Assembly: GCF_039522605.1 (NCBI RefSeq)
Contig: NZ_BAAADS010000001.1
Span: 124,001 to 188,000, forward strand
Length of the DNA stretch: 64,000 nucleotides
Reading direction: 5' to 3'
From: Lentibacillus siamensis
GTDB taxonomy: Bacteria > Bacillota > Bacilli > Bacillales > Amphibacillaceae
This document shows positions 42,906 through 50,989 of the stretch, in pieces (the stretch's first letter is position 1; each line of letters starts with the position of its first letter). The notes under the pieces are model-generated. The model ran no database searches. It saw only the letters and a list, made by a program, of their open reading frames with translations, and had not been told where the DNA came from. Made by a program: the position numbers and the translations under genes.

Positions 42906-43862
42906 TCACTCCATAATCGAGTAAAGCAGTTTTGCTATTTTATGTGTATCATGCCTGAGTGTCGTTTTGGAATGATTGATGATATCTCCTTCAATAATTT
43001 GGAGTCCCATCTCCAGTAACCGGTCTGTATCATAGACAACTGGTTCGGCATTCTCTTCTGCATACACATCACGGACATTTTTATTTATTGGTTCATTATG
43101 CACAATAATCGAGTCAACCGCTTTTTCCCCTATATGGTTACAAATCGCCTGAACATGGTCTGATGCCGTATAACCGGTTGTTTCTCCCGCTTGGGTCATG
43201 ACATTGCATACATATACGACTTTTCCATTTGTATCATGCAGTGCCTGATCCACTTGCGGTATAATCAGGTTCGACAGAATACTCGTGTATAAGCTGCCAG
43301 GTGCTATTACGACCAAATCCGCATTTTCAATTGCCTTCAAAGCATTCGGAAACGGCTGCACCGGCTGAGGACTTAAAAACACATGCTTGATTCGTTTGTT
43401 GGCTAAAGGAATTTTCGACTCACCGGAAATAATTGAGCCATCTGCCATCTCTGCATGGAGTGACATATTTTCGTTGGAAATCGGATAAATCTTCCCCTTC
43501 ACATTCAATACGCGGGAAATTTCCTTTATTCCGATATAGAAGTCACCAGTAATCGATGTCATTGCGGCCAGAAGCAGATTCCCCATCGAGTGGCCGGACA
43601 AACCATTCCCTGCTGCAAATCGGTGTTGAAAAAGTTCCAGCAACATTGGTTCGGCATCCGACAAAGCAGCGATCACATTACGAATGTCACCAGGAGCCGG
43701 CATTGCCATTTCGTTACGGAGTCTGCCGGTGCTACCACCGTCATCTGCCACTGTAACAAGTGCAGTCAACTCTACTGGTAAATTTTTTAAACCTCTTAGC
43801 AGCACAGGCATACCTGTTCCACCACCGATTACAACAACCCGGGGTTTATCGTTGTTCCGCAT
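42906..43862 (-). CDS. yvcK: gluconeogenesis/cell-wall factor YvcK (GlmR)
   Basis: A 318-residue protein of the CofD/YvcK family that binds UDP-GlcNAc and supports peptidoglycan precursor supply on gluconeogenic carbon. The opening is VVVIGGGTGMPVLLRGLKN; VTVADDGGSTGRLRNE and APGDIRNVIAALSD follow, with MGNLLLAAMTSITGDF and VVIAPGSLYTSILSNLIIP further on. Its start overlaps the rapZ stop, showing coupling. Confidence 0.95.
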   Translation of the reverse strand: MRNNDKPRVVVIGGGTGMPVLLRGLKNLPVELTALVTVADDGGSTGRLRNEMAMPAPGDIRNVIAALSDAEPMLLELFQHRFAAGNGLSGHSMGNLLLAAMTSITGDFYIGIKEISRVLNVKGKIYPISNENMSLHAEMADGSIISGESKIPLANKRIKHVFLSPQPVQPFPNALKAIENADLVVIAPGSLYTSILSNLIIPQVDQALHDTNGKVVYVCNVMTQAGETTGYTASDHVQAICNHIGEKAVDSIIVHNEPINKNVRDVYAEENAEPVVYDTDRLLEMGLQIIEGDIINHSKTTLRHDTHKIAKLLYSIME

Positions 43863-44749
43863 TATGAATGTCCCTTTCTTTTATCAATATCACGGTGTGT
43901 TACATGGGTAATGTAATTTGCCGACAGCTGTTTGGCAAAATATTCTGCAAGAGCGACTGAGCGGTGCTGGCCGCCCGTACAGCCAATTGCTACTACAAGT
44001 TGTGATTTACCTTCTTTTTTATATTGAGGAAGCATGAATTGAAGCATATCAAGAACCTTCTCATTAAACTTCTGCGTGTCAGACCATTTAAACACATAGG
44101 AAGAGACTTCAGGATTCAAACCCGTCAATGGCTGCATATGCGACACATAATGCGGATTTGGTAAAAAACGCACATCAAATACAAGGTCTGCATCAATTGG
44201 TATTCCATACTTAAATCCGAATGAAACCATATGGACAGAGAAAATTTCCTGTTTCTCCTCTGTATATGCCTTCAGAATTTTGTCCCGCAGCTCCTTTGGC
44301 TTCAAATTTGTCGTATCGATAATCCGTTGCGCACGCCCTCTTAATTCATCAAGTATATGACGCTCTTGCTGAATTCCCTTAAGGGGAAGTCCGCCCACCG
44401 CCAGCGGATGTGCTCGTCGCGTCTCTTTATATCTCGTAACAAGTGATTCGTCTTTTGCATCAAGGAACAGAATATGTTCATGAAGCCAATCTTCTTCACC
44501 CAAAATATCAAGTGCTTCAAACAATGAATCAAAAAATTCGCGGCCACGCAGATCCATCACCAACGCTACTTTGCGGATATTATTGGTTGAATCACGCATT
44601 AATTCCAGAAACTTGGGAAGTAATGCCGGGGGAAGATTATCAACACAGTAATACCCCAAATCCTCAAAACTCTGTACTGCAACCGTTTTTCCGGCACCGG
44701 ACATTCCTGTAATGACAACTAATTTCGTTTCCTGTTCACTTGCTGACAT
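43862..44749 (-). CDS. rapZ: RNase adapter RapZ-like nucleotide-binding protein (YvcJ)
   Basis: A 295-residue P-loop protein. Walker A is GMSGAGKT (15-22), a second motif is VMDLRGREFFD, and the C-terminal domain has CTGGQHRSVALAEYFA. In E. coli RapZ controls glmS mRNA; in Bacillus YvcJ binds GTP/ATP and affects competence. The start at 44749 is preferred over 44752 since GGGGG is then 7 nt away. It overlaps yvcK by one base. Confidence 0.95.
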   Translation of the reverse strand: MSASEQETKLVVITGMSGAGKTVAVQSFEDLGYYCVDNLPPALLPKFLELMRDSTNNIRKVALVMDLRGREFFDSLFEALDILGEEDWLHEHILFLDAKDESLVTRYKETRRAHPLAVGGLPLKGIQQERHILDELRGRAQRIIDTTNLKPKELRDKILKAYTEEKQEIFSVHMVSFGFKYGIPIDADLVFDVRFLPNPHYVSHMQPLTGLNPEVSSYVFKWSDTQKFNEKVLDMLQFMLPQYKKEGKSQLVVAIGCTGGQHRSVALAEYFAKQLSANYITHVTHRDIDKRKGHS

Positions 44750-44770
44750 CATTATTCCCCCTAACTAAAA

Positions 44771-45226
44771 CTACTGGTCTAAATGATATTCAATCAGATC
44801 ATAATTCTCCGTATAAACAAATGACCCGTAGAGCGGTTCATTTGATGATAACACATGCTGGAATATTTTCCGGTCCCCTTCCGCCATTGGAATATTGTTA
44901 ATTTCTTCAAAGGGAATCCATTCCAACTCTCCTTCATTACAGAAAGCAGTCAGCTCTCCGGAAAATTCTCTGCATACAAACGTAAACATCATCCATTCCT
45001 GAACGAACACAGTATCATTGTATATTGTAAATGTAAAAACACTGGCAAGTTCAGGGGTCTCCAGCTTTAATTCAGTTTCTTCACGGAATTCTCTAATAAC
45101 CGATTCCTTAATTGATTCACCCTGCTCCATCTTGCCGCCGGGAATCGCATACCAGCCCCGACGCGGTTTTTTCAACATTAAAATATAATTATTATTTATT
45201 AATATGCAATTCGTTACACGTTGCAT
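44771..45226 (-). CDS. Nudix hydrolase (YvcI-like)
   Basis: A 151-residue Nudix protein; the box GGKMEQGESIKESVIREF-REETEL fits G-x5-E-x7-REUxEExGU. It is similar to 8-oxo-dGTP diphosphatases, and the position before rapZ matches B. subtilis yvcI. The true substrate is unknown. A 19-bp gap to rapZ suggests a shared transcript. Confidence 0.9.
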   Translation of the reverse strand: MQRVTNCILINNNYILMLKKPRRGWYAIPGGKMEQGESIKESVIREFREETELKLETPELASVFTFTIYNDTVFVQEWMMFTFVCREFSGELTAFCNEGELEWIPFEEINNIPMAEGDRKIFQHVLSSNEPLYGSFVYTENYDLIEYHLDQ

Positions 45227-45412
45227 TCCTTATTCACCTCTCAGTAAAGAGGGACTATTCACCATCATTACTATTATATTAGAAATCTTGGCTTATCGCC
45301 AATCTTTCATGCCGAAAATCTTAATTGTAAATGTATTGGTACTTCCCTTCCTGCCCATGAAAAAATGAACGAAACAGGAAGATGTTTATGCTCGACACAT
45401 TTGGACAAGGAC
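45227..45412. other. intergenic region between trxB and the nudix gene
   Basis: No gene seen. It holds the promoter side of the nudix-crh operon (no convincing boxes found) and one interspersed repeat. Confidence 0.5.
45282..45330. repeat. interspersed hairpin repeat, copy D
   Basis: TAGAAATCTTGGCTTATCGC then CAATCTTTCATGCCGAAAAT and CTTAATTG. It is the copy closest to copy A at 14200 in its first half. Confidence 0.55.
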
Positions 45413-45447
45413 AAAAAAAGATGCAGGTGAAATCACATTCACCTGCA
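45413..45447 (-). terminator. trxB terminator
   Basis: Minus strand TGCAGGTGAA/TTCACCTGCA with a 6-nt loop is followed by TCTTTTTTT. It lies 130 bp past the trxB stop, so the 3' untranslated region is long. Confidence 0.88.
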
Positions 45448-45578
45448 CAAGAACTAATTTATTTATTAAAAGGGGGTCAATTAGTTAATTATATTGTACC
45501 CGAATTTTATTGCATGCGTGTTACAACAGGGTTAAAAAGCAATTACTTTCGAAAAAAATTCAGTTTTTCTTTAAAAAA

Positions 45579-46532
45579 TTACGATTTAGCAGCTTTCAGA
45601 TCCTCCATCAGATTCTCAATATACTTCTGTGCATTTTCAGCTGCAATACTGCCATCTCCGGTAGCTGTCACAATTTGTCGCAGCGTTTTTTCCCGAATAT
45701 CTCCGGCAGCATAAATTCCGGGGATTGACGTCTCCATATTTTCGTCTGTTGGAATGTACCCTTCGTCATTGGTAATTCCCAATGATTGAAACGGCTCACT
45801 GAGCGGAACCATACCAATATAAATGAACACTCCGTCAATTGGCAATTCAGACTCTTCACCGGTTTTATTGTTAAACAGGGATACACTGCTGACTTTTCCA
45901 TCCGGACCGTTGATGGTTCTTGCTTCTGTGTCCCAGATAAAGTCAATTTTGTCATTATCAAACGCACGATCTTGGATAATTTTTTGCGCACGCAGTTGAT
46001 CACGACGATGAACAACTGTCACTTTATCAGCGAAACGTGTCAAATAAATACCCTCTTCAACAGCAGAGTCCCCGCCGCCGATTACAAAAAGATTTTTTTC
46101 TTTAAAAAATGCACCGTCACAAACAGCACAGTAAGAAACACCGCGTCCGCCCAGTTCTTCTTCACCAGGGATACCCAGTTTCTTATATTGTGCACCGGTT
46201 GTTATGATGAGTACCCGTGTATTATATTCTTTTGACCCGGCGATAACGGTTTTGTATTCACCGTGATCCACGACATCTTTTATATCGCCATATGCATATT
46301 CCGCGCCGAATTTTTTTGCGTGCTCGAACATTTTATTGGATAAATCCGGTCCCAGTACATGCTCGAAACCGGGGAAATTTTCAACATCTTCCGTATTTGC
46401 CATCTGACCGCCAGGAATTCCGCGTTCAATCATCAGGGTATCCAGGTTTGCCCGTGATGCATAAACTGCTGCGGTCATTCCGGCAGGGCCTGCACCTGCT
46501 ATAATTACATCATACATACGCTCGTCGGACAT
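45579..46532 (-). CDS. trxB: thioredoxin reductase
   Basis: A 317-residue FAD/NADPH flavoprotein that reduces thioredoxin, and so also supports ArsC of this window. FAD site VIIAGAGPAGMTAAVYASRA, redox pair Cys135/Cys138 in SYCAVCDGAF, NADPH site VIGGGDSAVEEGIYL, final FAD contact GIYAAGDIREK. The start at 46532 follows AAGGG by 10 nt and begins at the family N-terminus. The upstream TPR gene is the same neighbour as in B. subtilis (yvcD). Confidence 0.97.
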   Translation of the reverse strand: MSDERMYDVIIAGAGPAGMTAAVYASRANLDTLMIERGIPGGQMANTEDVENFPGFEHVLGPDLSNKMFEHAKKFGAEYAYGDIKDVVDHGEYKTVIAGSKEYNTRVLIITTGAQYKKLGIPGEEELGGRGVSYCAVCDGAFFKEKNLFVIGGGDSAVEEGIYLTRFADKVTVVHRRDQLRAQKIIQDRAFDNDKIDFIWDTEARTINGPDGKVSSVSLFNNKTGEESELPIDGVFIYIGMVPLSEPFQSLGITNDEGYIPTDENMETSIPGIYAAGDIREKTLRQIVTATGDGSIAAENAQKYIENLMEDLKAAKS

Positions 46533-46617
46533 GATTCTCAGCCCTTTCTTTAACATTTATTCTCAAACCACATTTATCGTATTAAAATTACCGAATGAAG
46601 TCTACTTTTCTGCTTGA

Positions 46618-47607
46618 TTATACCCAGGGACCATCCTGTTTGGATAATCCAGGGTGACGCTTGCACCCTTCCTCCCACAATGAGAGTGCTTTGGACGGCT
46701 CGCCGATACGGTAAGCAGAAATACTGTAGTACTTATAATAGGATAGGTAATTTTTCGCTGTACTTTTGGCAAGTCCGCGAAATCTTGAGTACGCTTCCTG
46801 ATACATTTCCGTCTGCGCAAAGGTAATGGCAATCCGCAACCGCAGCTGTTCATGAAGCGGGTATACATTTTTCAGCGCCTGAATATGGCTTTCATATTTC
46901 GTTATATTTCCCAATTCATAAGAAAATATAGCAAGATTTATATGACTGTACAAGGAATTCGGATCCTGCTCCAGCTTGTCTGTTTCCATTGTAACTGCTT
47001 CATCCTGATAACCAGAGTAGAATAACGCCTGTGAATAGTCATGACTTACCAACGGATGTCCTGGAAATAGTGTAGTCATTTCTTCAAGTAATGGAAGTGC
47101 CTTATCCCAGTCATCATTTTCCAAATGATAAAAAACAGTCTCCTGATAAATGAGAAACTCATCTTCTTCATCAGTCAGCCAATCATCATCTATATCAATA
47201 TCAACCATTTCAATAAGCTGTTCCGCGGCTTCATGAAACTCACCATCCGGTTCTTTTTCAAGATAGGAATTTGCATACTTCTTGGCATCATTCAATAGTC
47301 CAAGATGTGCATAATTATTTGCCAGCAGATAATAGCAATCCGTGTAATCACTGCCGGAGGATTCCAGCACTTTTGTCAACAATTGATTTGCCGTATGATA
47401 TGCACCGATTTCCGTATAAATAATCGACATCTGACACTGATAAAGCGGATCCGCGGGTACCATTTCAATTGCCTTACGCAGCCATTTAATTGCCCCTTCG
47501 AAATTCCGCTTTTGAAAGGCCTCAACACCTTTTTGAAAATAAAAATCGCCTTCCGGAATAAGAGGGTAAACATTCTCCTGATGCTGATATGTTTTATTCT
47601 GATGCAT
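46618..47607 (-). CDS. TPR repeat protein (YvcD-like)
   Basis: A 329-residue cytoplasmic protein of helical repeats. Tetratricopeptide units can be read from residue ~25 (YFQKGVEAFQKRNFEGAIKW) through SYLEKEPDGEFHEAAEQLIE to the C-terminus (YYKYYSISAYRIGEPSKALS). An acidic stretch DIDIDDDWLTDEEDE lies mid-way. It is a protein-interaction scaffold of unknown partner. The start at 47607 lies 6 nt after GGGGGG. It is probably co-transcribed with trxB. Confidence 0.85.
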   Translation of the reverse strand: MHQNKTYQHQENVYPLIPEGDFYFQKGVEAFQKRNFEGAIKWLRKAIEMVPADPLYQCQMSIIYTEIGAYHTANQLLTKVLESSGSDYTDCYYLLANNYAHLGLLNDAKKYANSYLEKEPDGEFHEAAEQLIEMVDIDIDDDWLTDEEDEFLIYQETVFYHLENDDWDKALPLLEEMTTLFPGHPLVSHDYSQALFYSGYQDEAVTMETDKLEQDPNSLYSHINLAIFSYELGNITKYESHIQALKNVYPLHEQLRLRIAITFAQTEMYQEAYSRFRGLAKSTAKNYLSYYKYYSISAYRIGEPSKALSLWEEGCKRHPGLSKQDGPWV

Positions 47608-47827
47608 GTTCATCCCCCCTAACTCGATTTATATCGACAAAAGTATATCATAAATACTGGAACAATCATACATGAAAAATTAAAAGTGTGTGTACATTTT
47701 ATGGTGTATTTTTACTTATTATTAGTTTACCCGGTGTGGTGATCATTTGTGCAAATCAAATTGTTTCAGGAAAAAGCAGGATTTTCGCACATTTTGTCGA
47801 ATAGAATGAGTAAACTGTTTTAGAGAG

Positions 47828-48030
47828 GTGATCCCACTGGTAAACAATTTTAGGTTCAAAACATACGATTTACTATTTCTTGAAGCCATTTTGCGGAGAC
47901 TGCAAGCGAAATATTGGTACAACGAAAACCTTTTAACAGCCTATCGAAAAGAAAAAGCCGGGTATGACGGTGAAAATCAACTGAAATCGGTTCCCTGCCA
48001 TTACCAATTATTAGCCCTTCCCATAATCTG
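47828..48030 (+). pseudogene. 5' remnant of a NERD-domain protein gene
   Basis: After AGAGGTGAT a frame reads FRFKTYDLLFLEAILRRLQA, then YRKEKAGYDGENQLKSVP and HYQLLALP. That is the opening of nuclease-related-domain (NERD) proteins (LEALLRRLP ... AGYRGEQSLDYHL). From 48031 the frame runs into a minisatellite encoding only LLPLKFV repeats. The catalytic part is missing and the start codon is poor, so the gene is dead. Confidence 0.6.
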
Positions 48031-48168
48031 GTCTTCTCCTGATAAATTCATTCTTCTCCCGTTAAAATTCGTTCTTCTCCCGTTAAAATTCGTTCTTCTC
48101 CCGTTAAAATTCGTTCTTCTCCCGTTAAATTCATTCTTCTCCCGTTAAATCTGTTCTTCTCCTAATCC
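48031..48168. repeat. 20-21-bp minisatellite, about 6.7 copies
   Basis: Units of TTCTTCTCCCGTTAAAATTC plus G begin at 48051, 48072 and 48093 (21 bp), then at 48114, 48134 and 48154 (20 bp), with a diverged copy at 48031. The array follows the NERD remnant directly and ends about 90 bp before the LytTR regulator gene. Confidence 0.92.
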
Positions 48169-48266
48169 TTCTTCTCTCATCACTTCCATCAAAAACCTTC
48201 ATCCTTTCCCAGCCAAATCATGATATACTATACGTTGGAATTATTAATGAACTGAGGAGTATGATT

Positions 48267-49217
48267 ATGTCCAAGTTTAAAATAGATACGGACGCTGCGG
48301 AAAATGAGTCGCTGCCTGGATTTTCCCTTACGATTGAAGGTATGGACCCGGCAGTTGTGCATAGTGATTCGGAAATGCAGGAGCAACTTATTGGCAGGCT
48401 TCAGCATAATGTTGATGTAACTATATTTGATATGAGCGAGGGATTGTACGAACGATTAACTGTAGAACAAAATGTATCCTTTTTCCATAAGTGGTTCGGT
48501 TGCAGTAAGCCGCTTCCGGAGATTCTGGTCATGTTTGAGCTGCAGCATTCCGCCGGCCAGCCGCTCAAAATATGTTCCACATCCGTATTGCGTCGCATTT
48601 ACTTTGCCAAGCAATATATGATATCTGCTGCACTTATCGTCTTCCGGGAACCGATTCAGGGTGTTGATCTGCTGACCATCAACACATTCATGAAAATGCT
48701 GCAGGAACTGGCTGGTGATCAAACACCGGTACTCATCCTGGTCTCAAATCTGGAACATGCTTTTTTACTCAGTGATTCCCCATATAATCTGCACTGCCGC
48801 GGATTACATAAAGTCCAGATGGAAACCGGAAAGAAAGATGCCATGGAAGATAACACATCTCCCTCTCCATCGGTGAACAATTTATTTAAGGTTCCAGCAA
48901 AGATTGATGATAAAGTTATTTTGTTCGACCCTCTGGAAATCGATTATATCGAAAGCCAGGCCGGAAAATCACAGATTGTCATTAACAATGAATCATTTAC
49001 AATGGATTCCACACTGGCTGAAATTGGGAAACAGCTGGAGTTTTATGGTTTTTATCGGTGTCATCGTTCCTATGTTGTAAATCTGCAAAAAGTACGTGAA
49101 ATCATAACCTGGTCGAAGAATACCTATTCACTTCGAATTGACAATAAAACCCAATCAACAATCCCGCTTTCACGCACAAAGGTACAGGAAATTCAACAGA
49201 TATTTAACCTGAAATAA
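48267..49217 (+). CDS. LytTR DNA-binding regulator with a degenerate ABC-ATPase-like domain
   Basis: A 316-residue protein. Residues ~15-185 look like an ABC ATPase that has lost its function: LTVEQNVSFFHKWFG matches the Q-loop region, ICSTSVLRRIYFAKQYM the signature/helix, ALIVFREPIQGVD Walker B with Arg for the key Asp, and LILVSNLEHAFLLSD the H-loop region. No Walker A is present. Residues ~215-316 form a LytTR domain (IDYIESQAGKSQIVI, FYRCHRSYVVNLQKV). It precedes an ABC exporter and likely regulates it. The start at 48267 has GAGGAG 7 nt upstream. Confidence 0.8.
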   Translation: MSKFKIDTDAAENESLPGFSLTIEGMDPAVVHSDSEMQEQLIGRLQHNVDVTIFDMSEGLYERLTVEQNVSFFHKWFGCSKPLPEILVMFELQHSAGQPLKICSTSVLRRIYFAKQYMISAALIVFREPIQGVDLLTINTFMKMLQELAGDQTPVLILVSNLEHAFLLSDSPYNLHCRGLHKVQMETGKKDAMEDNTSPSPSVNNLFKVPAKIDDKVILFDPLEIDYIESQAGKSQIVINNESFTMDSTLAEIGKQLEFYGFYRCHRSYVVNLQKVREIITWSKNTYSLRIDNKTQSTIPLSRTKVQEIQQIFNLK

Positions 49218-49403
49218 TGATTTATTAACTAATCAACAGTACACTTCATCCCAAGCAGCATCCAATATATTCTGCCATCGCCCCGGACTCAACATGACAC
49301 TGGTACATTTCAGCTTTTTATTTACTCATTTCAACTTATTATTACTGCAATCAGGGGCTTTTCGGGATAACATGAAAACAGACTTAGGCAAGGAGGTTTT
49401 ACA

Positions 49404-50252
49404 TTGGAAAATGTAATTGAAGCGAAACACTTAATGAAAAAATTCGGACAGAAATCCGCTATTGATGATTTAAGTTTTCAGGTCCGGAAGGGGGAAATTT
49501 TTGGACTGCTTGGACCAAGTGGATCAGGTAAAACAACTACCATCAAAATTTTAACAGGGGAGTTGAACAAGACAAGTGGAGATGTTTCGGTCTTGGGCGA
49601 ATTGTCATCAGATTTCAGATCGTCCCAATTCAAATCAAAAATTGGTATTCTGTCAGATAACAGTGCGTTATATGAACGGCTGTCTGTCTATGACAATCTG
49701 AAACTATTCTGTAAACTTTACCATGCACCTCTCAAGCAGATTGATGCGATATTGCATGATGTAAATATGGAACGGGAACGCACCAAAACAGTTTCAAAGT
49801 TATCAAAAGGTATGAAACAACGTATTCTGCTTGCCAAAGCACTTATTCATAAACCTGCGCTTGTTTTTCTCGATGAGCCGACTTCCGCACTCGACCCGGG
49901 AAATATGGCACAAATCCACCGCGGACTTCAGGCGCTCAACGAAGCAGGTACGACGATTTTTTTAACTACACACAATATGGAGGAAGCCACTGAATTGTGT
50001 GATCGGGTCGCCTTTTTAAACAATGGAAAATTGCAGGAGCTTGATGAACCGGAAGCACTTCGTTACAAGTATTCGACCCATGCCTTTCACGTGGAAACGA
50101 TTGATGGCGAAAAACTTGTAATCGATAATACTTCAACGAATGCAGACCAGATCAGGACTTTAATTGCAGAGGAACAAGTCAGGTCAATCAATACCGATAA
50201 ACCAACGCTCGGGCAAATCTTCTTAAAGGTGACCGGAAAGGAGCTGGTATGA
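49404..50252 (+). CDS. ABC transporter ATPase (exporter, ABC-2 type)
   Basis: A 282-residue ATPase. Walker A GPSGSGKTT, signature LSKGMKQRILLAKAL, Walker B LVFLDEPTSALDPG, H-loop TTHNMEEATELCDR; a ~70-residue C-terminal extension follows, as in drug or Na+ (NatA-like) exporters. The start is TTG with AAGGAGG upstream. It overlaps the permease gene by 4 bp. Its sequence and the dead ATPase part of the upstream regulator look related, suggesting a duplication. Confidence 0.9.
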   Translation: MENVIEAKHLMKKFGQKSAIDDLSFQVRKGEIFGLLGPSGSGKTTTIKILTGELNKTSGDVSVLGELSSDFRSSQFKSKIGILSDNSALYERLSVYDNLKLFCKLYHAPLKQIDAILHDVNMERERTKTVSKLSKGMKQRILLAKALIHKPALVFLDEPTSALDPGNMAQIHRGLQALNEAGTTIFLTTHNMEEATELCDRVAFLNNGKLQELDEPEALRYKYSTHAFHVETIDGEKLVIDNTSTNADQIRTLIAEEQVRSINTDKPTLGQIFLKVTGKELV

Positions 50253-50950
50253 TGAATGTGCAGCGTATCCAGGCGATTTTTGAAAAAGATATCAAAGATT
50301 TCATGAAAAATATGATGCTGTTAATGATGCCGGTTATTTCGGTTATTCTGGCATTAATGTATTCCCGTCTTGGCGGCGGCGGGGAAGAGCTTCCGCTATT
50401 TATGATTTACCTGATTGTAGGAGTAATATTTTCAGCAGTTACTGCAGGTTGTATCATGATGATGATGGCAGAGGAAAATGAAAAGAAAACTTTACGCGGC
50501 CTCGCCCTGTCTCCTGCATCGTTTATCGATATTCTGGTAGGAAAAAGTCTGGTAACAGGTCTGATTACAGTGGTTACACTGGTTATTTCATTGCTGATTG
50601 TCGGAATGGAACCGTTTCTGGCAATCAAACCAATCATTGGTCTGGTACTATTATTCCTGTTCTTTTTATCCCTTGGAATCGGAATTGGTTTATTTGCTAA
50701 AACGGCAGCGGCTACATCTGCATACATGATGCCAGTGATGTTTTTATTCGGATTTACACCAATGTTTAGAATGCTCGGAATTGATGAGGACAGCATTGTA
50801 ACAAAAATATTAGAAGTTTTTCCGCTCCCCCAGTTGATTAAAATGCATGATACAGAGTCCTGGATGCAACTGGGAATTGTCTTTATTTGGATGATTGGCG
50901 CCGCACTGTTCATGTATATCTGCTTCCGAAAAACGAGAACGGATGATTGA
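50249..50950 (+). CDS. ABC-2 type transporter permease
   Basis: A 233-residue membrane protein with six hydrophobic segments, starting with a cytoplasmic QAIFEKDIKDFMKNMMLLMM. EENEKKTLRGLALSPASFID is the amphipathic coupling region usual for ABC-2 permeases. With the preceding ATPase it should form a homodimeric exporter. Substrate unknown; LytTR control is common for peptide or bacteriocin-type exporters, so that is a possible role. Confidence 0.87.
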   Translation: MMNVQRIQAIFEKDIKDFMKNMMLLMMPVISVILALMYSRLGGGGEELPLFMIYLIVGVIFSAVTAGCIMMMMAEENEKKTLRGLALSPASFIDILVGKSLVTGLITVVTLVISLLIVGMEPFLAIKPIIGLVLLFLFFLSLGIGIGLFAKTAAATSAYMMPVMFLFGFTPMFRMLGIDEDSIVTKILEVFPLPQLIKMHDTESWMQLGIVFIWMIGAALFMYICFRKTRTDD

Positions 50951-50956
50951 AAAGAA

Positions 50957-50989
50957 AAGGCTAATCGCATTATTGCGATTAGCCTTTAT
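50957..50989. terminator. bidirectional terminator between permease and glpD
   Basis: AAGGCTAATCGCA/TGCGATTAGCCTT (50957-50969 and 50974-50986) is A-rich on the left and followed by TATT on the right; it serves the convergent genes. The glpD stop lies inside it. Confidence 0.85.

Noticed and set aside
45382..45714. Plus-strand open frame overlapping the trxB end and its terminator
   Set aside because: It runs through a terminator hairpin and antisense to trxB; no ribosome site at its start.
50407..50970. 187-codon frame antisense to the ABC permease gene
   Set aside because: Composition mirrors the permease codons; the permease frame has a ribosome site and overlap with its ATPase gene.
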